From assembly GCA_021397835.1 (NCBI GenBank), contig JAJFZO010000229.1, positions 2,852,001 to 2,916,000 of the forward strand: DNA of 64,000 nt, given 5' to 3'. This stretch comes from Moringa oleifera. Lineage: Eukaryota > Streptophyta > Magnoliopsida > Brassicales > Moringaceae. The notes under the pieces are model-generated. The model did not search any database. It worked only from the letters and a program-made list of their open reading frames with translations, and was not told the origin of the DNA. Each line of letters begins with the position of its first letter. Position 1 is the first letter of the stretch. The translations under genes and the position numbers were made by a program. Below are positions 36,085 through 47,892 of the stretch, one piece after another.

Positions 36085-36880
36085 CTAACTTGCTGCCTTC
36101 GAAGGCGGCCATGCATGGTCGCTAAGACAACAAGCTAGAGCCCTTCGAAAGCAACCATGCATGGCTATCCAAGGAAATAAGCTGGTCGCCTTTGAAGACA
36201 GCCATGCATGGCCGTCAAGGTAGTAAGCTAGTTGCCTTCGAAGGCAGCCATGCATGGCCATCAAAGCAATAAGTTGGCAGCTTTTGAATGTGGCCATGCA
36301 TGGCTGTCAACTTACTGCCTTCGAAGGTAGCCATAGCGATGGCCATAAGTAGTCTCCAAGCTGGCCCATGACCTTCAAAGTTGGTAACCATGGCCACGAA
36401 GGCAACCATGCATGGTTGTTGCGAATGCCTCCATGCATGGCCACGCGCGAAGGCAACCATGGTCTTCGAAGACAATAGCCATGGCTGTTGGGAAAGCCTC
36501 CATGCATGGTCGCAAAGGTAGCCATGGCTGCGCACGAAGGCAGCCCTGGCCTTCAAAGGCCACAGCCATAACTAGAAGGCAGCCATGCATGGCTACCGTG
36601 AAAGCCTCCATGCATGGCTGCAAATATAGCCATGGCCTTCGGAGGTGACAACCATGGCTGCCACAAAAGCCTCCATGCATGGCCGCGCGTGAAGGTAGCC
36701 ATGGCCTTTGAAGGCAACAGCCATGCATGGATGCCGTAAACACCTCCATGCATGGCTGCAAAAGTAGCTATGGCCCTCAAAGGTGACAGCCATGGCTGCT
36801 GCGAAAGCCTCCATGCATAGCCGCGAAGGCAGCAACCATGCTCTTCAAAGGCCACCGCCATGGCCGAGAAGGCGGCCATG
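36085..36880. repeat. GC-rich minisatellite with CATGCATGG core
   Basis: About 13 exact copies of CATGCATGG are spaced 46-47 bp apart in the left part (36110-36300) and in longer 64-74 bp or compound units to the right. Intervening blocks are GCCTTCGAAGGC, GCCATGGCTGC and GCCTC. The tract keeps long frames open on both strands, giving repetitive 'AMHGG' or 'HAWLPS' peptides, which are by-products of the repeat and not genes. It is a GC-rich island in very AT-rich DNA within the CACTA element. Confidence 0.85.
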
Positions 36881-37559
36881 CCTTAGCTGCCTGAGTGCAG
36901 TGCTTAGTGACCACTTGTGGTGGTCACCAAGCTTGGCTTGTTCTTCCCTTCGTAACTTGCACTATTGAGCCAGCGAAGGACTCAACTTCGATCACTGATT
37001 TCACTTCCAACAACGGCCACTTACTATCGTCGCTAAGACCTTATAAATTTAAACCTTACTTTTTTTCCTTTTTTGCGAGCGCCACTTCCTTCCCAACCAC
37101 CCAACCAATTCTCTTACTGTCTTTACATCTGTCTGTGCAACTCCTTAATTTTTTTTTTCTTTTGCCTGCTTCCTTTCCCCCTTCATTTCTTTTGTTGTCC
37201 CTACCTTTAGCTATATAGGTTCCTAATTTTTTTCCTTTCGCACAAGTGCGGCTTCTTTTCCCCCCATTTATCTTGTTGTTTCATATTCATATATGTCTAT
37301 ACCATTCTTTCTCTACCCAGCTTCTTGATTTGTGCCAATTCCTCCTCTATTTTCTCCATTGCGAACAGCATCATTCTCTTTCACTACTCGAAGTTGTCCT
37401 CTTTACTTGATAATTTGTACAGGTGATTGTTAAAATTTTTATTGATGATATTGATGATTGAAAAATCTTGTATACAAATATTATGATTAGATTTGGTAAT
37501 TATAGAAATTATTTAGATTTTAAATAAATTTTTTAGTTATTTATTTCATTTTTAAATAA

Positions 37560-38560
37560 ATTTAATTTATGTTATATTATTTAAGTAATGGTTGAATTTG
37601 GTTGTAATTAGAGATAAATATTTTAATTAGATTTTTATGAAATTTAAATTAGTTAGATATTAATTAAATTTTATAATTGTTAATTTGATTTGTTAATAGA
37701 TTTAGTTTATGTTAGATTATTTAGAAAACAATTTAATTACTTTGAAATTTAAGATAAATAATTTAATTAAATTTTTATGAAATTTAAATTAGTTAGGTGT
37801 TATTAAATTTTATAATTATTAATTTTAGAAGTTAATCAAAATTTTCATTTATATTAGATTAGATAGATAACAATTTAATTAGAATGTAATTTGAGATAAA
37901 TAATTTAATAAAATTTTTATGAAATTTAAGTTAGTTAAATATTAATTAAATGTTGTAGTTGTTAATTTTATTTGTTAATAAAATTTGTTTGTTATTTATT
38001 AGATAAATAATAGTTTAATTAGATTGTAATTTCATGAGATAAATAATTTAATTAGATTGTTATGGAAAATTAAGTTACTTAGATGTTGATTAAATTTTGG
38101 AGCTGTTAATGTTATTTATTAAAATAAATTTAGTTTATGTTAGATTTAGATAATAATTTAATTAGATATTATAATTTGTGATAAAAATTAAGTTAGATTT
38201 TTACGAAATATATATTAATTAAACAGATGTTGATTAGATTTTGGAGTTGTTAATTTTATTTGTTACTAAATTTTAATTTATGTTAGATTTAGATGATAGT
38301 TTAATTAGATATTGTAATTTATGATAAATAATTAAGTTATTTTTCTATGAAATTTATATTAGTTAATTAGATGTTGATTTTAGATTTTTATGAAATTTAT
38401 ATTGGTTAATTAGATGTTGATTAAATTTTGGATTTATTAATTCTATTTGTTACTAAATTTTAGTTTATGTTGGATTTAGATAATAATTTAATTAGATATT
38501 ACAATTTACGTACCACAAATAATTTAATTAATTTTTTATAAAAATTAAATTACTTAGACA
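37560..38560 (+). repeat. AT-rich ~140-bp tandem array (about 7-8 diverged copies)
   Basis: Units share blocks TTTTTATGAAATTTAAATTA, GTTAGATGTTGATTAAATTT, TTTATGTTAGATTTAGATAA and TAATTTAATTAGAT. The first block recurs near 37632, 37772, 37915, 38058, 38200, 38345 and 38388, so the period is about 140 bp with one short unit. It lies between the leader-like zone and the transposase-like frame, where an intron of the transposon gene could be. Confidence 0.72.
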
Positions 38561-38766
38561 TCAATTGTTAATGTAGATATAATTATATGTTAATTAGTTA
38601 AAATTTGTTTTTAATTTATAATTAGTAATGTAGATGCAATTCTATTGTTTGTCTTTTCATCATGTATTTCAAGGGGTTTTAGCTAGATTTTCAAGGGAGA
38701 TTCTATCAAATGTTTTGTAAATCTGTCAAACTAATTTAATCTTATCAAGTTCATTAACATGATTAG

Positions 38767-39196
38767 ATGAGAGGTCGAGGGAGACGAGGTGACTTTGGAA
38801 GGAGAGTTGAGTATCCTAGAGGGAGAGATCCACGACATGCATCTTCACTTTCACATATCAAGGATGAAGAGGAAGACATAGTTATACCATTTTCACATGT
38901 TTCAGCCTCTTCTAGCTTTGCTGCTACTAGGATGTCTAGCTCAGAAAGTATGCAAAGTTCAAGTAGACAGCAAATTTATGTAGACAATACACGTAAGTAT
39001 TATAATTACTATTTTTAGTTCTTTGTATTATTATCTTTATAAATTTTGTTAATATTTGTTTATTATATTATTTGACTGGATCGATCTTTCGCATCAATGC
39101 TCTGCGAAGATTTACGAAATTTTTCAAGAAAGGGTCGATCCATGTGGATACACGTGGAAGACGATTTCTCGAGAAACGCATCCTAGCACTGCCTAA
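38767..39196 (+). pseudogene. CACTA transposase-like fragment
   Basis: The frame from 38767 encodes a basic Arg/Gly-rich start (MRGRGRRGDFGRR) then a Ser-rich acidic stretch, up to a GTAAGT donor at 38993. Beyond about 39076 a frame reads KIYEIFQERVDPCGYTWKTI with SRET, then stops at 39194. The pattern I-x-D-P-x-G-Y-x-W-K resembles a segment of plant Ptta/En/Spm-type transposase proteins. Whether the two pieces were exons of one gene is an inference. No downstream catalytic domain is present, so the copy looks internally deleted. Confidence 0.4.
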
Positions 39197-39349
39197 TAAT
39201 TAAATGTAATTTCTTGTATAAATATTGTATTTGACGAGAACAGAATATGATCTTATATTTATTATCTTGTTTTATGAATTTTATCCTATTTTATTTTATT
39301 TTCTTTTGTTTAGTTATAATTTGAAATTATTTTAAAAATATTAATTATA

Positions 39350-39835
39350 TTAACGATAGATCTATTAGTCACTAATCAGCTTTTAGCTTAGTGATAAATT
39401 AATATTGATCGCTAGATTAACAATAAATTTATATCGGTCGCTAAATTAGCGACAGAATTTATATCGATTGTTAGATTAGCGACAGATTTATATCGATTGT
39501 TAGTTTTAACGATAGATCAGTATTACTCGTTAAGTTAGTTTAGTGACAGATTCATATTGTTCATTAAAATATTAACTAATTCATATGGTAGCTATTTTAG
39601 CGACAAATTTATATTGGTCTCTAATTAAATGACAGATGTAAATTTTTCATTAGTTTAGCGACATATTTTTATTGATCGCAAATCAATCACTAACTAGCAA
39701 CATATACAAAATTCAGTCGTTAATTTTTTTTCGTCAGAAGAATTTTAAGTATCAATTTTATCTATCATTAATCTGTTGCTAAAAATTTAACGATAGATTT
39801 TTTTAATTTAACGATTGATTTATCTGTCATTAAAA
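39350..39835. repeat. Right subterminal repeat array of the CACTA element
   Basis: Many short direct and inverted copies of motifs such as GCGACAGATTTATATCG, GATCGCTAGATTA and GGTCGCTAAATTAGCGACAG. A weaker matching array occurs just inside the left end (35699-35960). Such arrays are binding sites for the accessory transposon protein in En/Spm-type elements. Confidence 0.68.
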
Positions 39836-41929
39836 CTAAATTTTTTTATAATACTTTTCTCTACATATTTTTTTCTTACAAATTGCATATTTATAAATAA
39901 AAATATTCATCCTCTATGAATTTTGAGAACTTATGTAAAAAGTTGTTATAAAAATTAGCTTGAAACTATTCTGTACGAAAATAACCGTATACTAGTTACA
40001 AAATCATAAAAAAAAGTTTTAGCATGTAAGTTTTTTTTTTTTTTTTGTGTTCTCACTCATATTGGTGCTAAATTTATCTCATTTTTTATAAATGAATATT
40101 TTCCTATACAAATATAAATCATAGAAAATTGTGATATCATAATCTATGAATAAGAATTCAAGAAGAAAAAAATTATTTAATTTATTTATAAAAGACTATA
40201 AGATTGAATCCATAAGATATTTCTTTATAAATTGATTTTCATTAACCATGAATGTATTTTTTAAAATAAAATATATTATCTATTTTTTCTATTAATGATG
40301 ATTTAATTTTCTACAAATTATAATTCAAAGTTAAATAATTTTTTTTCTAAACACTAACTTTAAAAGATAATTTTTTCATCCTGACTCACTAATCTCTCAG
40401 CCTCTCGAATACGTATTATTGCCACCATTACCATCAAGCTATAGTTAATCGATTCACCATCAAACATCGATGCTCATCTAGTCCTCGTGGTCTCCTCCAT
40501 CATCATCTTATTAACCAACCATAGAGCCCTAACCCTAACCCTAATTTGCCACAATAGAATCCCAATTTAACTTAACAAAACCCAATTCGCCACCATCAAT
40601 GACTTGAAGTGTCCCTTCTCATCACTCGGAGATGCTTGTGAGATATTGAAATTTAAATTAAAAAATAAATTTAATTCATAATTTTGTTTTATATTTGACA
40701 AAAAACAAAAAAATCACAATTTTTTATACATTACTTTAAATTCAATGCATCAGTATATAAGAAATTATAAATTTAAATTACAAACAAAAGTATTCCAACT
40801 TATTTGTGATCTTTGTTTTTCAATTTGATGGAAAACTTAATTCTATTATTGTAATTACACTTTGCTACTTAAATATTTAAAAAATAACATTTTCAAAATT
40901 GTCTCCTTTATCTTCTATTATTCTTCATTCATTTCTTTTTTATGATTAGCTGAATCAATTTTTACATCATATTCATCTCCGTCTTATTTATGTTTTTTTA
41001 TTTTAACTTATCTTTAAAAATAGAAGGATAAAAACTAGAATTTTAAAAATTTAAGAGGAAAATGGTACTCAAAATATTCTTACAAACTCACCATTTATAT
41101 TTGTTAACAAAAGCAAATTAATCTTTGCATGTTGTTTAAAGTCAAATTATTTATTTTGATAATTTATTTTCAAAAATTAATGGTTACAAAATTGTTAAAA
41201 AAATAAAAATATTATAGGTAAATATTAAAAACAACTCTTAACTATACTGGTCTTTTATTTTCAAAAATTAAGCAAATTAATCAAGTATCAATTTGATCAA
41301 TTATACATATGATATTTTAATTTAAATAAATAAAAAATTTATTAAAAAATTTAAATTTTAAAATATTTAAATTAAAAATTTTATATAATAATTTTGACTT
41401 AAAATTTTTAATAAATATAAAATAAAATATTTAAACTGCAATTGAAAAAAATTGAATTTTTTGAACATTAAACTTATATATTATTTTTTAAAAAAATATT
41501 TACACCATCACAAATACAAAAAATATATTAAAAAAATTTGTAAGTTAAGAATTATTTAAATTTGAGAATACACTTGAAATAGAGTGTAACATTTGTTTAA
41601 ATTATTTTTGAGATATTTTACTTATAAAAATATTTTTTATTTTTTGTGATCGATAAAATCAAATGTCAGTTTAAATTAAATTAAAATATTTAACATTTAA
41701 TTAATTTCATTTATGTGTTAAATTTTAAATTAAAAATAAGTATTATTTAATTTTTTAATATTATTTTTAAAAAACAGAGCTTTTAAAATTTTAATAATCA
41801 GTGATCCTATTGCGATGACAAGCCAACTGTGCCAAAAACTGTGACCCAACAAACACCGGCCCAAGGTGCCCTAAGTGTTAGGCCGTCTCGTTTAAACTCA
41901 ATTTTTGGTGGGTTTTGTACCTTATTTGA

Positions 41930-41957
41930 TTATTATTATTATTATTATTATTATTAT
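41930..41957 (+). repeat. ATT trinucleotide microsatellite
   Basis: About nine perfect ATT units. Confidence 0.92.
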
Positions 41958-44162
41958 CTCTGTAACTCCCCATTTGAGTTTTGGTAATCGCTGAATTGAA
42001 ACACTGTTTGCCTCAATGCCGGCACAGGTGGGGAATTGGGAAGAAGGCAAGTTCAAGGGACCGAGGAAAGGTAATTTTAGTTTAAAAAGAAGGGCAAATA
42101 AATCATGCCGTTGTATTAAATTTTAAGAGGTCTGATATATAAAAAGTCACATTGAGAATTAAGCAAAGTGCAAGTTGATTTTTTTTTTAAAGGTTTATGA
42201 ATCATATTAAATAAATAATAAAATATGTAAAAATTTTATGTATTTAATTTTTGAGTAAATATAAAAAAAATACTTTGAACTATATTTTTGAGTTTAAATT
42301 TTGACGTACATGTTGAATCAATTATATATTTAATTTTTTTAATTTAATTTAATTTAATTTTTATTATTAAAATATCTCAAAATAATATACACTTACAAAT
42401 TTTTTAAAAATTTTGAATATTTTTTATTTATGAGTTATTTTTTATAAATTTTTTTAAAATATTTTTAGTGTTAAAAAAATTCTAAAGTTTTATGCGATGG
42501 TAACTCAAATAGTTTTTTATATTTATGTAAAATTTCAATTCAAAATTTATCCTACCAAAGTTTTGATTTGAAAATTTGAAAATTTTGAATTTTTTAATAA
42601 AATTTAAATTAAAATAAAGTAAAATATCAGATTTATTAGTAATCTAATCGAGTCTTTGAAGTCTAAAATAAAAAAAGGAGATAGTTCTAGATTTTTTTTA
42701 TACTTATTTCTACATTTTTTAAAAATAAAAATTATAAAGCCAAAAATTTCAATGATAATTTTTAATGTAGGATTTGGTTCGAAGAGTATAGACAAAATGT
42801 TAATAAAATATTTTTCATTATGTATCGTGGACTTTGATTTTGCAATATATTATTATCTTACTATAAAAAAATTAAAAAAATATAACTGATTTACTAATTA
42901 TCTTCCAACAGCTTAAAACCTATGCACTACATGGGAGTTATTTAATATTCTTTTTTAATTTTTTATATTTTACTTATTATGTATAAATAAATAAAATATT
43001 TTTTGGTTATTACAATATTTAAACAATTTTTAATATTATTATTATGCTCTTTTATATATTTTTAGTAACTAAGTTGTAAATTAGTCAAATATGAAATAAT
43101 TAGATTGTTGATATAAATATTTAATTTTTTATATACTAAATCAATAGTAATATTAATATTGATTTTTATTTTTATTTTAAATAATGTTAATACATATATC
43201 AACATAATTTTGAACTTAAATAGGTTGGCGGTTGGATACTAGTGAGGTAGCAAAGGATCATCAAGAACAAAAATTTTTTATTAATATTTGTTAAAAATAT
43301 CAATAAAATTCAAAGTCAATGAAAAACCTATTTTCATAAATAAAATAAAATCTAGAAAAATTATTACGAAAAATAAATTGCAAAGAAATAAAGAATTAAA
43401 GGGTTTCATGATTCATGGAGTACCAAATAAATGATGAATCCCACCACTAAATAAATTATGGCAATGCCACATTAAAGAGACATGTGATTGTGATTTTGCA
43501 GTGATATAAATGAAAAACATGATACCTCCACATCCATTAATTACAAAGTTAAACTAATTTAGAAGTCAAATTTATTTCATATTGGGGTTAATTTGATTGT
43601 TAAAATTATTTAAAATATTCCTTAATTTAATTTCATGAAATTATATTGAATTGCATCTTTTTTTTTCTTGAATGATTTACGGTTTTTTGGTTTTCTCCAA
43701 CCTTTTTATTTCTTCAAATTTGAATATAAGTTCTCCATAGATTTATCTTATGGATGTTATTTCAATCATATAAATCAATTTTTTTTTTATAATCGTGATA
43801 TCCAAATTGAAAATTTTAACTAATGGATGAAATACCCGTTTTCTCTAAGCTTTGAATTTAATAATCAAGAAAAAAAATTGAATGATTATGAAGAATTTAA
43901 ACCTTGAATTTAACTTATAAGTTGAAAATAAATTTGAAACGAATCTTTTTGAACGTTAGGTGCAATTTTTCTTTTAAATTTAAATTCATAAATGTACGTA
44001 TTAATATCGATTTTAGTTTATGTTAATATGATAATTTTAATTACTATTATTGTCATTATAATTTAGTTGGGACTTTTTATAGTGAAGCATAATGAAAAAG
44101 GCAAAACTTTCCTTAAATTCCATAATCAAGGATTGTACAGAAAAGGCATGCATTGCACAGTC

Positions 44163-44184
44163 AGAGAGAGAGAGAGAGAGAGAG
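44163..44184 (+). repeat. GA dinucleotide microsatellite
   Basis: About eleven uninterrupted AG units. Confidence 0.92.
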
Positions 44185-47100
44185 TAGGGAATGTGAGTTA
44201 ATGCCATAATGTAAGGATTGCAGGCAAAGCCATCCCTTTTGCCACTCTGCATGTTGCATGCCTCATGGGCTTCAAATGTCTATCATTAACAGTTAAGCAA
44301 TCGCTTTTATGTGGCTTTATTCATCATTAGAAATAAAAATTTAAAAAAGGTCAGAAAGTTCCCACTTCCAAGTTCAGATAATGTTTTCTTCCCCTTTTTT
44401 GCTTTAACCCTATTACCAGGAAAGCCCAAACACATTCCCAGCCATATAAACAGCATCAAATAGATTAAAATAATATTATTATTACAATTTTTTAAAATAT
44501 ATTTTTATATCAAACATTAAACATTTTAAAATTATGGATGAAATTTCATAGCTTCAAAAAATATTAAATTGTTTTTAGATACGATTTTATCTTTTCAAAA
44601 TTATATCATAATTGAATTTTTTTTGAAATTACACTAAGATCGTATTTTTTTTTGCCAATCACGTTGGGATAATAAAAAATTATATAAAATCAAAATTATG
44701 TATATTTAAATTGCATTAAATTGACAAATTTCTGAATTGAGAGTGAAGTTCTCTATGTGCTTTTTTTAAATTAAAAAAAAAAAAAAGTACTCACAAGAAA
44801 TGAAGTAGAGGTGAAGGAAGGAAAGAAAGTCTCAAAAAAAAGGTATTAGAAAGTTAAGATGGTGGAGCCATTGGAAAGTAGCTTCTTTTTAGATATAACA
44901 AAACTGTTTGTGTTTGCTTTTGTAATATTATTAATGGTATTTGGTTGATGTGTGTTTGAGGTGTCACCTTTTTTACCCAAAAAGATGCCATCCCCAAAGT
45001 CCAAAGCAGAGGGAGATTGCCTTCCTTCTATCTCTTCCATATCTTTTTCTTGCTCCTCACTGCCCTCACCCTAATCCTCATCTCTCTCTCAGGGTCCCAC
45101 TGCCCCATCTCTCACTTATCCATAAATTATCTTCTTTCAAAATGTTCTTTTTTTAACCCAATTTCTCAATTTCTTTTTAGGGGTTTTAATGGGTCCATTA
45201 TGATAACTTTGCCCTTTTCTTGTTTAGCTTCTATTCTTTCATTTAAATTTTTAATTACAAATTATTACTAATTCATAAATAAATACAAATAAACAACATT
45301 CAATAATGAAAAATAAAAATTTTATCTAAAAATATAATTATTTGAATTAAATATTTTAAGTAAATAATATTTTAATAAATAATTAATATAAAATTTTACC
45401 AGCCAATTGTTATCCATTGAAATGATAATGCAAATGGCACAAGTTGCAAATTGGAACCAATTTGATGCCGCTAAAGAAATAGTACCAAATACATTCACCA
45501 AGGTTGCTTGCTAATTGCTATGTACATTGATGATAAAGAAGAGGACAAATTCTTTGCTAAATTCTCAACGATATCTAGTGCACATCCAACTTGCTTTGTC
45601 AAACATCTTTCATTTTTCGGGTCATTAGGGCTGCAAGAAAGCAATTCAATATTCCCTTTTTTTCTTTTTTTTTTGTACATGTATATATCGCATTTTTTAT
45701 ATTTTTAATTTATTATTAGACCACCCATTTTTTAATGTATATTTAGATAAAAATATATGGGTTGGTATTTATTTAAAGAATGAAAATACTTTTGATTGAT
45801 TAATTTGTGGAAAACACTAATTTTCCTATATAATTACCTCCAAAATTAGGTGCATATTAGTTTGTCATCCAATTAATATTTTGATTAAGGACATGTCATG
45901 TGTATGTACGATCTATTGATTTTTTTTTAATCTCTATCTTAACAAAATTAAGCTATTAGATAATTGTATTATGTACAAATCAAACCATTATAATAATTAA
46001 ATAATCTAAGCAAGAATTAAAAATTGACATAATTATTATGATAAATTAATTAAAAATATAAAATAGTATTTAATTGGTCTGAAACAATAAAATAATAAAT
46101 TTTTAGTAATATATGTTAATAAAGCTATTGTTTTTAGAAAAACTTATTAATAAATTTTAAATAATAAGGATATATATGAAAATTCTATATAAAAGTGTTG
46201 GTTAATTTATCTTACTTAAAAGATGTTTATTTTATAATTTTTTTAATAAAATATAAGGGCTAGGAAGAAGATAGCTGATGCATGCACAAGCTCAAAACTT
46301 TTTTTTTTTTATAATAATAATAATATTATTATTATTATTTATCTTGAAAAAATATCATTTAAAAAATGGTGTAGGGTGCTTTTTGATTGAAAGTGGGACC
46401 CAGTGGTGAGGGAGAGGAGCAACCTGGCAAAGACATTGAAGGCGGCGTAAAAAGCGAATCGTCCTTTGCCCTTTTTCTTTTTTTCCTCTTTTTCTCTTTT
46501 TCTCGGACAATGGGCCCATAGCAGCTCTCCTTTTTGCCTTTTGTCTTTCTCACGTCAGCGTCCTTTCCCACTCACTCCATCCCTCTTTCTTGCCCACAAA
46601 ATCATCTTCCTTGCTGACTCGGATGCCAGCTGGCATCCCTGGTTTTCCTTTCATATCCACATATTCAAAATTTTAAAAACACTTTTTAAAAATTTTTTTT
46701 TTGTGATTTTTAAATATAAAAGCAGCTACATGGCCTATATGAAATTTCTTTTTTTTTTTTAATTTTTATATTATTTAAATATATATACATAAATAAAGTC
46801 TTCCATTGACTAAAATCATGTACTATTTCCATTTCTTAATTCTTACGTATCTTATTACCAAAAAATTATTCTAAGATAATTCTTCTATTATTGCAATAAT
46901 TGGAGGATTGCAAGATTTAAGACTATAAGTTCCAAACTTTATATAGTTATCCATTGACTTTTAGTTCGATAATAATCATGTCACAATCAAAAAATTATTT
47001 TCTTTTTTTCAAATTGAATCCAATTCAAAATAATTATTAGAACATATTTGGTTTTGAAACTTGATTGTGATCCAGCAAGCTGATTTGTTTTAATGGTCAA

Positions 47101-47724
47101 GCAAAGACTTGGTAACAATGTATATATCTAAACTTGGAAACTTTATAAACAAAGGTTGGAAAATTTGAAGTTTTTAGGAGTTCAAGTTTTGACAATAGAT
47201 AAAAATATAATTTTATGTTTGATTTTCTATGCATTTTCCTCTTGATGAAGATTGAAGCAAGCAAGCTCCCTTGTTTTATTGGTTTCTCAAATTTGAAAAT
47301 TTTCATATGAAGTTGAAAAAGATTTAACTTTTTAGGAGTTCAAGTTTTCAATTTCAAATTATAATCGATATTATGATATATTGGTGAGACTCAGATGAAA
47401 ACTGAAGTAAAAGGAAGAGAAAAAAATACTAGGAATTTGCAGGGAAGGTGTCGGATGGAGCTGTGAGCTAGGGAAGCATGTGCCATTTATGCTAACAGTT
47501 AAAAAGTTTGGATTTTAATGGTGTAAATGACATGGCAGCGCTAAAAGGAAGAAAAAGCTTCCTTACCTGTCAGATTAAATGAATTGCAGAAATGGAAAAG
47601 AAAGAAGAAAAGGCACACAAAGATTTAAAACAACAAAACCAAAAATAAAAAATAAAAAATTGTACTTGATCCTTCACGTTCTTTACGCTTTATCTGGGAC
47701 TCCTTGCTTGGGGAGGGTTTTGTG

Positions 47725-47760
47725 GGATTTTATAGAGAGAGAGAGAGAGAGAGAGAGACT
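47725..47760 (+). promoter_or_regulatory. Core promoter of the CDF gene: TATA-like motif and GA tract
   Basis: GGATTTTATAG is followed directly by a (GA)n tract at 47734-47758 and then a CT-rich leader up to the ATG at 47893. Known: GA/CT tracts near plant start sites bind BASIC PENTACYSTEINE (GAGA-binding) proteins. The TATA assignment is weak. Confidence 0.45.
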
Positions 47761-47892
47761 TCTATATTTCTTGTTACCCATTGAAGTCTCTCTTCCTTCC
47801 CTCTCTCTCTTTAAACATCCGTTTTTCATTGCTGTTCCCACTGAGCTACGCTTTCGGTCTTCGAGTTCTTTGCAGCTGAAACTTGATAGAAA

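Larger units (their letters stand above)
35130..39853. mobile_element. CACTA (En/Spm-like) transposon, 4.7 kb, with nested insertions
   Basis: Left end CACTATAAAAAAAATCTA and the reverse complement of the right end TATTATAAAAAAATTTAG match except for C-to-T changes and one A of run length. Both ends are flanked by CTT (35127-35129 and 39854-39856), the 3-bp target duplication of CACTA elements. Inside each end lie subterminal arrays of short motifs of the 'GCGACAGATTTATATCG' kind in both orientations (about 35699-35960 and 39350-39835), another CACTA hallmark. The interior holds a GC-rich minisatellite, a leader-like pyrimidine-rich zone (37070-37420), an AT-rich array and a short transposase-like fragment. 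No complete transposase is present, so it is probably non-autonomous. Confidence 0.78.
39857..47700. other. Very AT-rich intergenic DNA
   Basis: No supported gene. A pocket at 40380-40640 is less AT-rich, leader-like, and holds three CCCTAA repeats at 40527-40544. At 42240-42600 the sequence resembles the interior of the 35148-35689 MITE but lacks clear ends. Simple repeats: (ATT)n at 41930-41957 and (GA)n at 44163-44184. The rest is poly-A/T-rich sequence with chance frames. Confidence 0.5.

Noticed and set aside
36085..36879. Several overlapping open frames on both strands giving His/Trp/Gly-rich repetitive peptides
   Set aside because: They are products of the minisatellite periodicity; frames stay open on both strands and there is no start context, intron or family match.
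40527..40544. Interstitial telomere
   Set aside because: Only three CCCTAA units, and not the usual plant CCCTAAA; too short to call a telomeric insertion.
41212..41570. Possible MITE starting GGTAAATATTAAAAACAACT
   Set aside because: A weak inverted match exists near 41545-41570 but the ends and duplication are not convincing in this AT-rich sequence.
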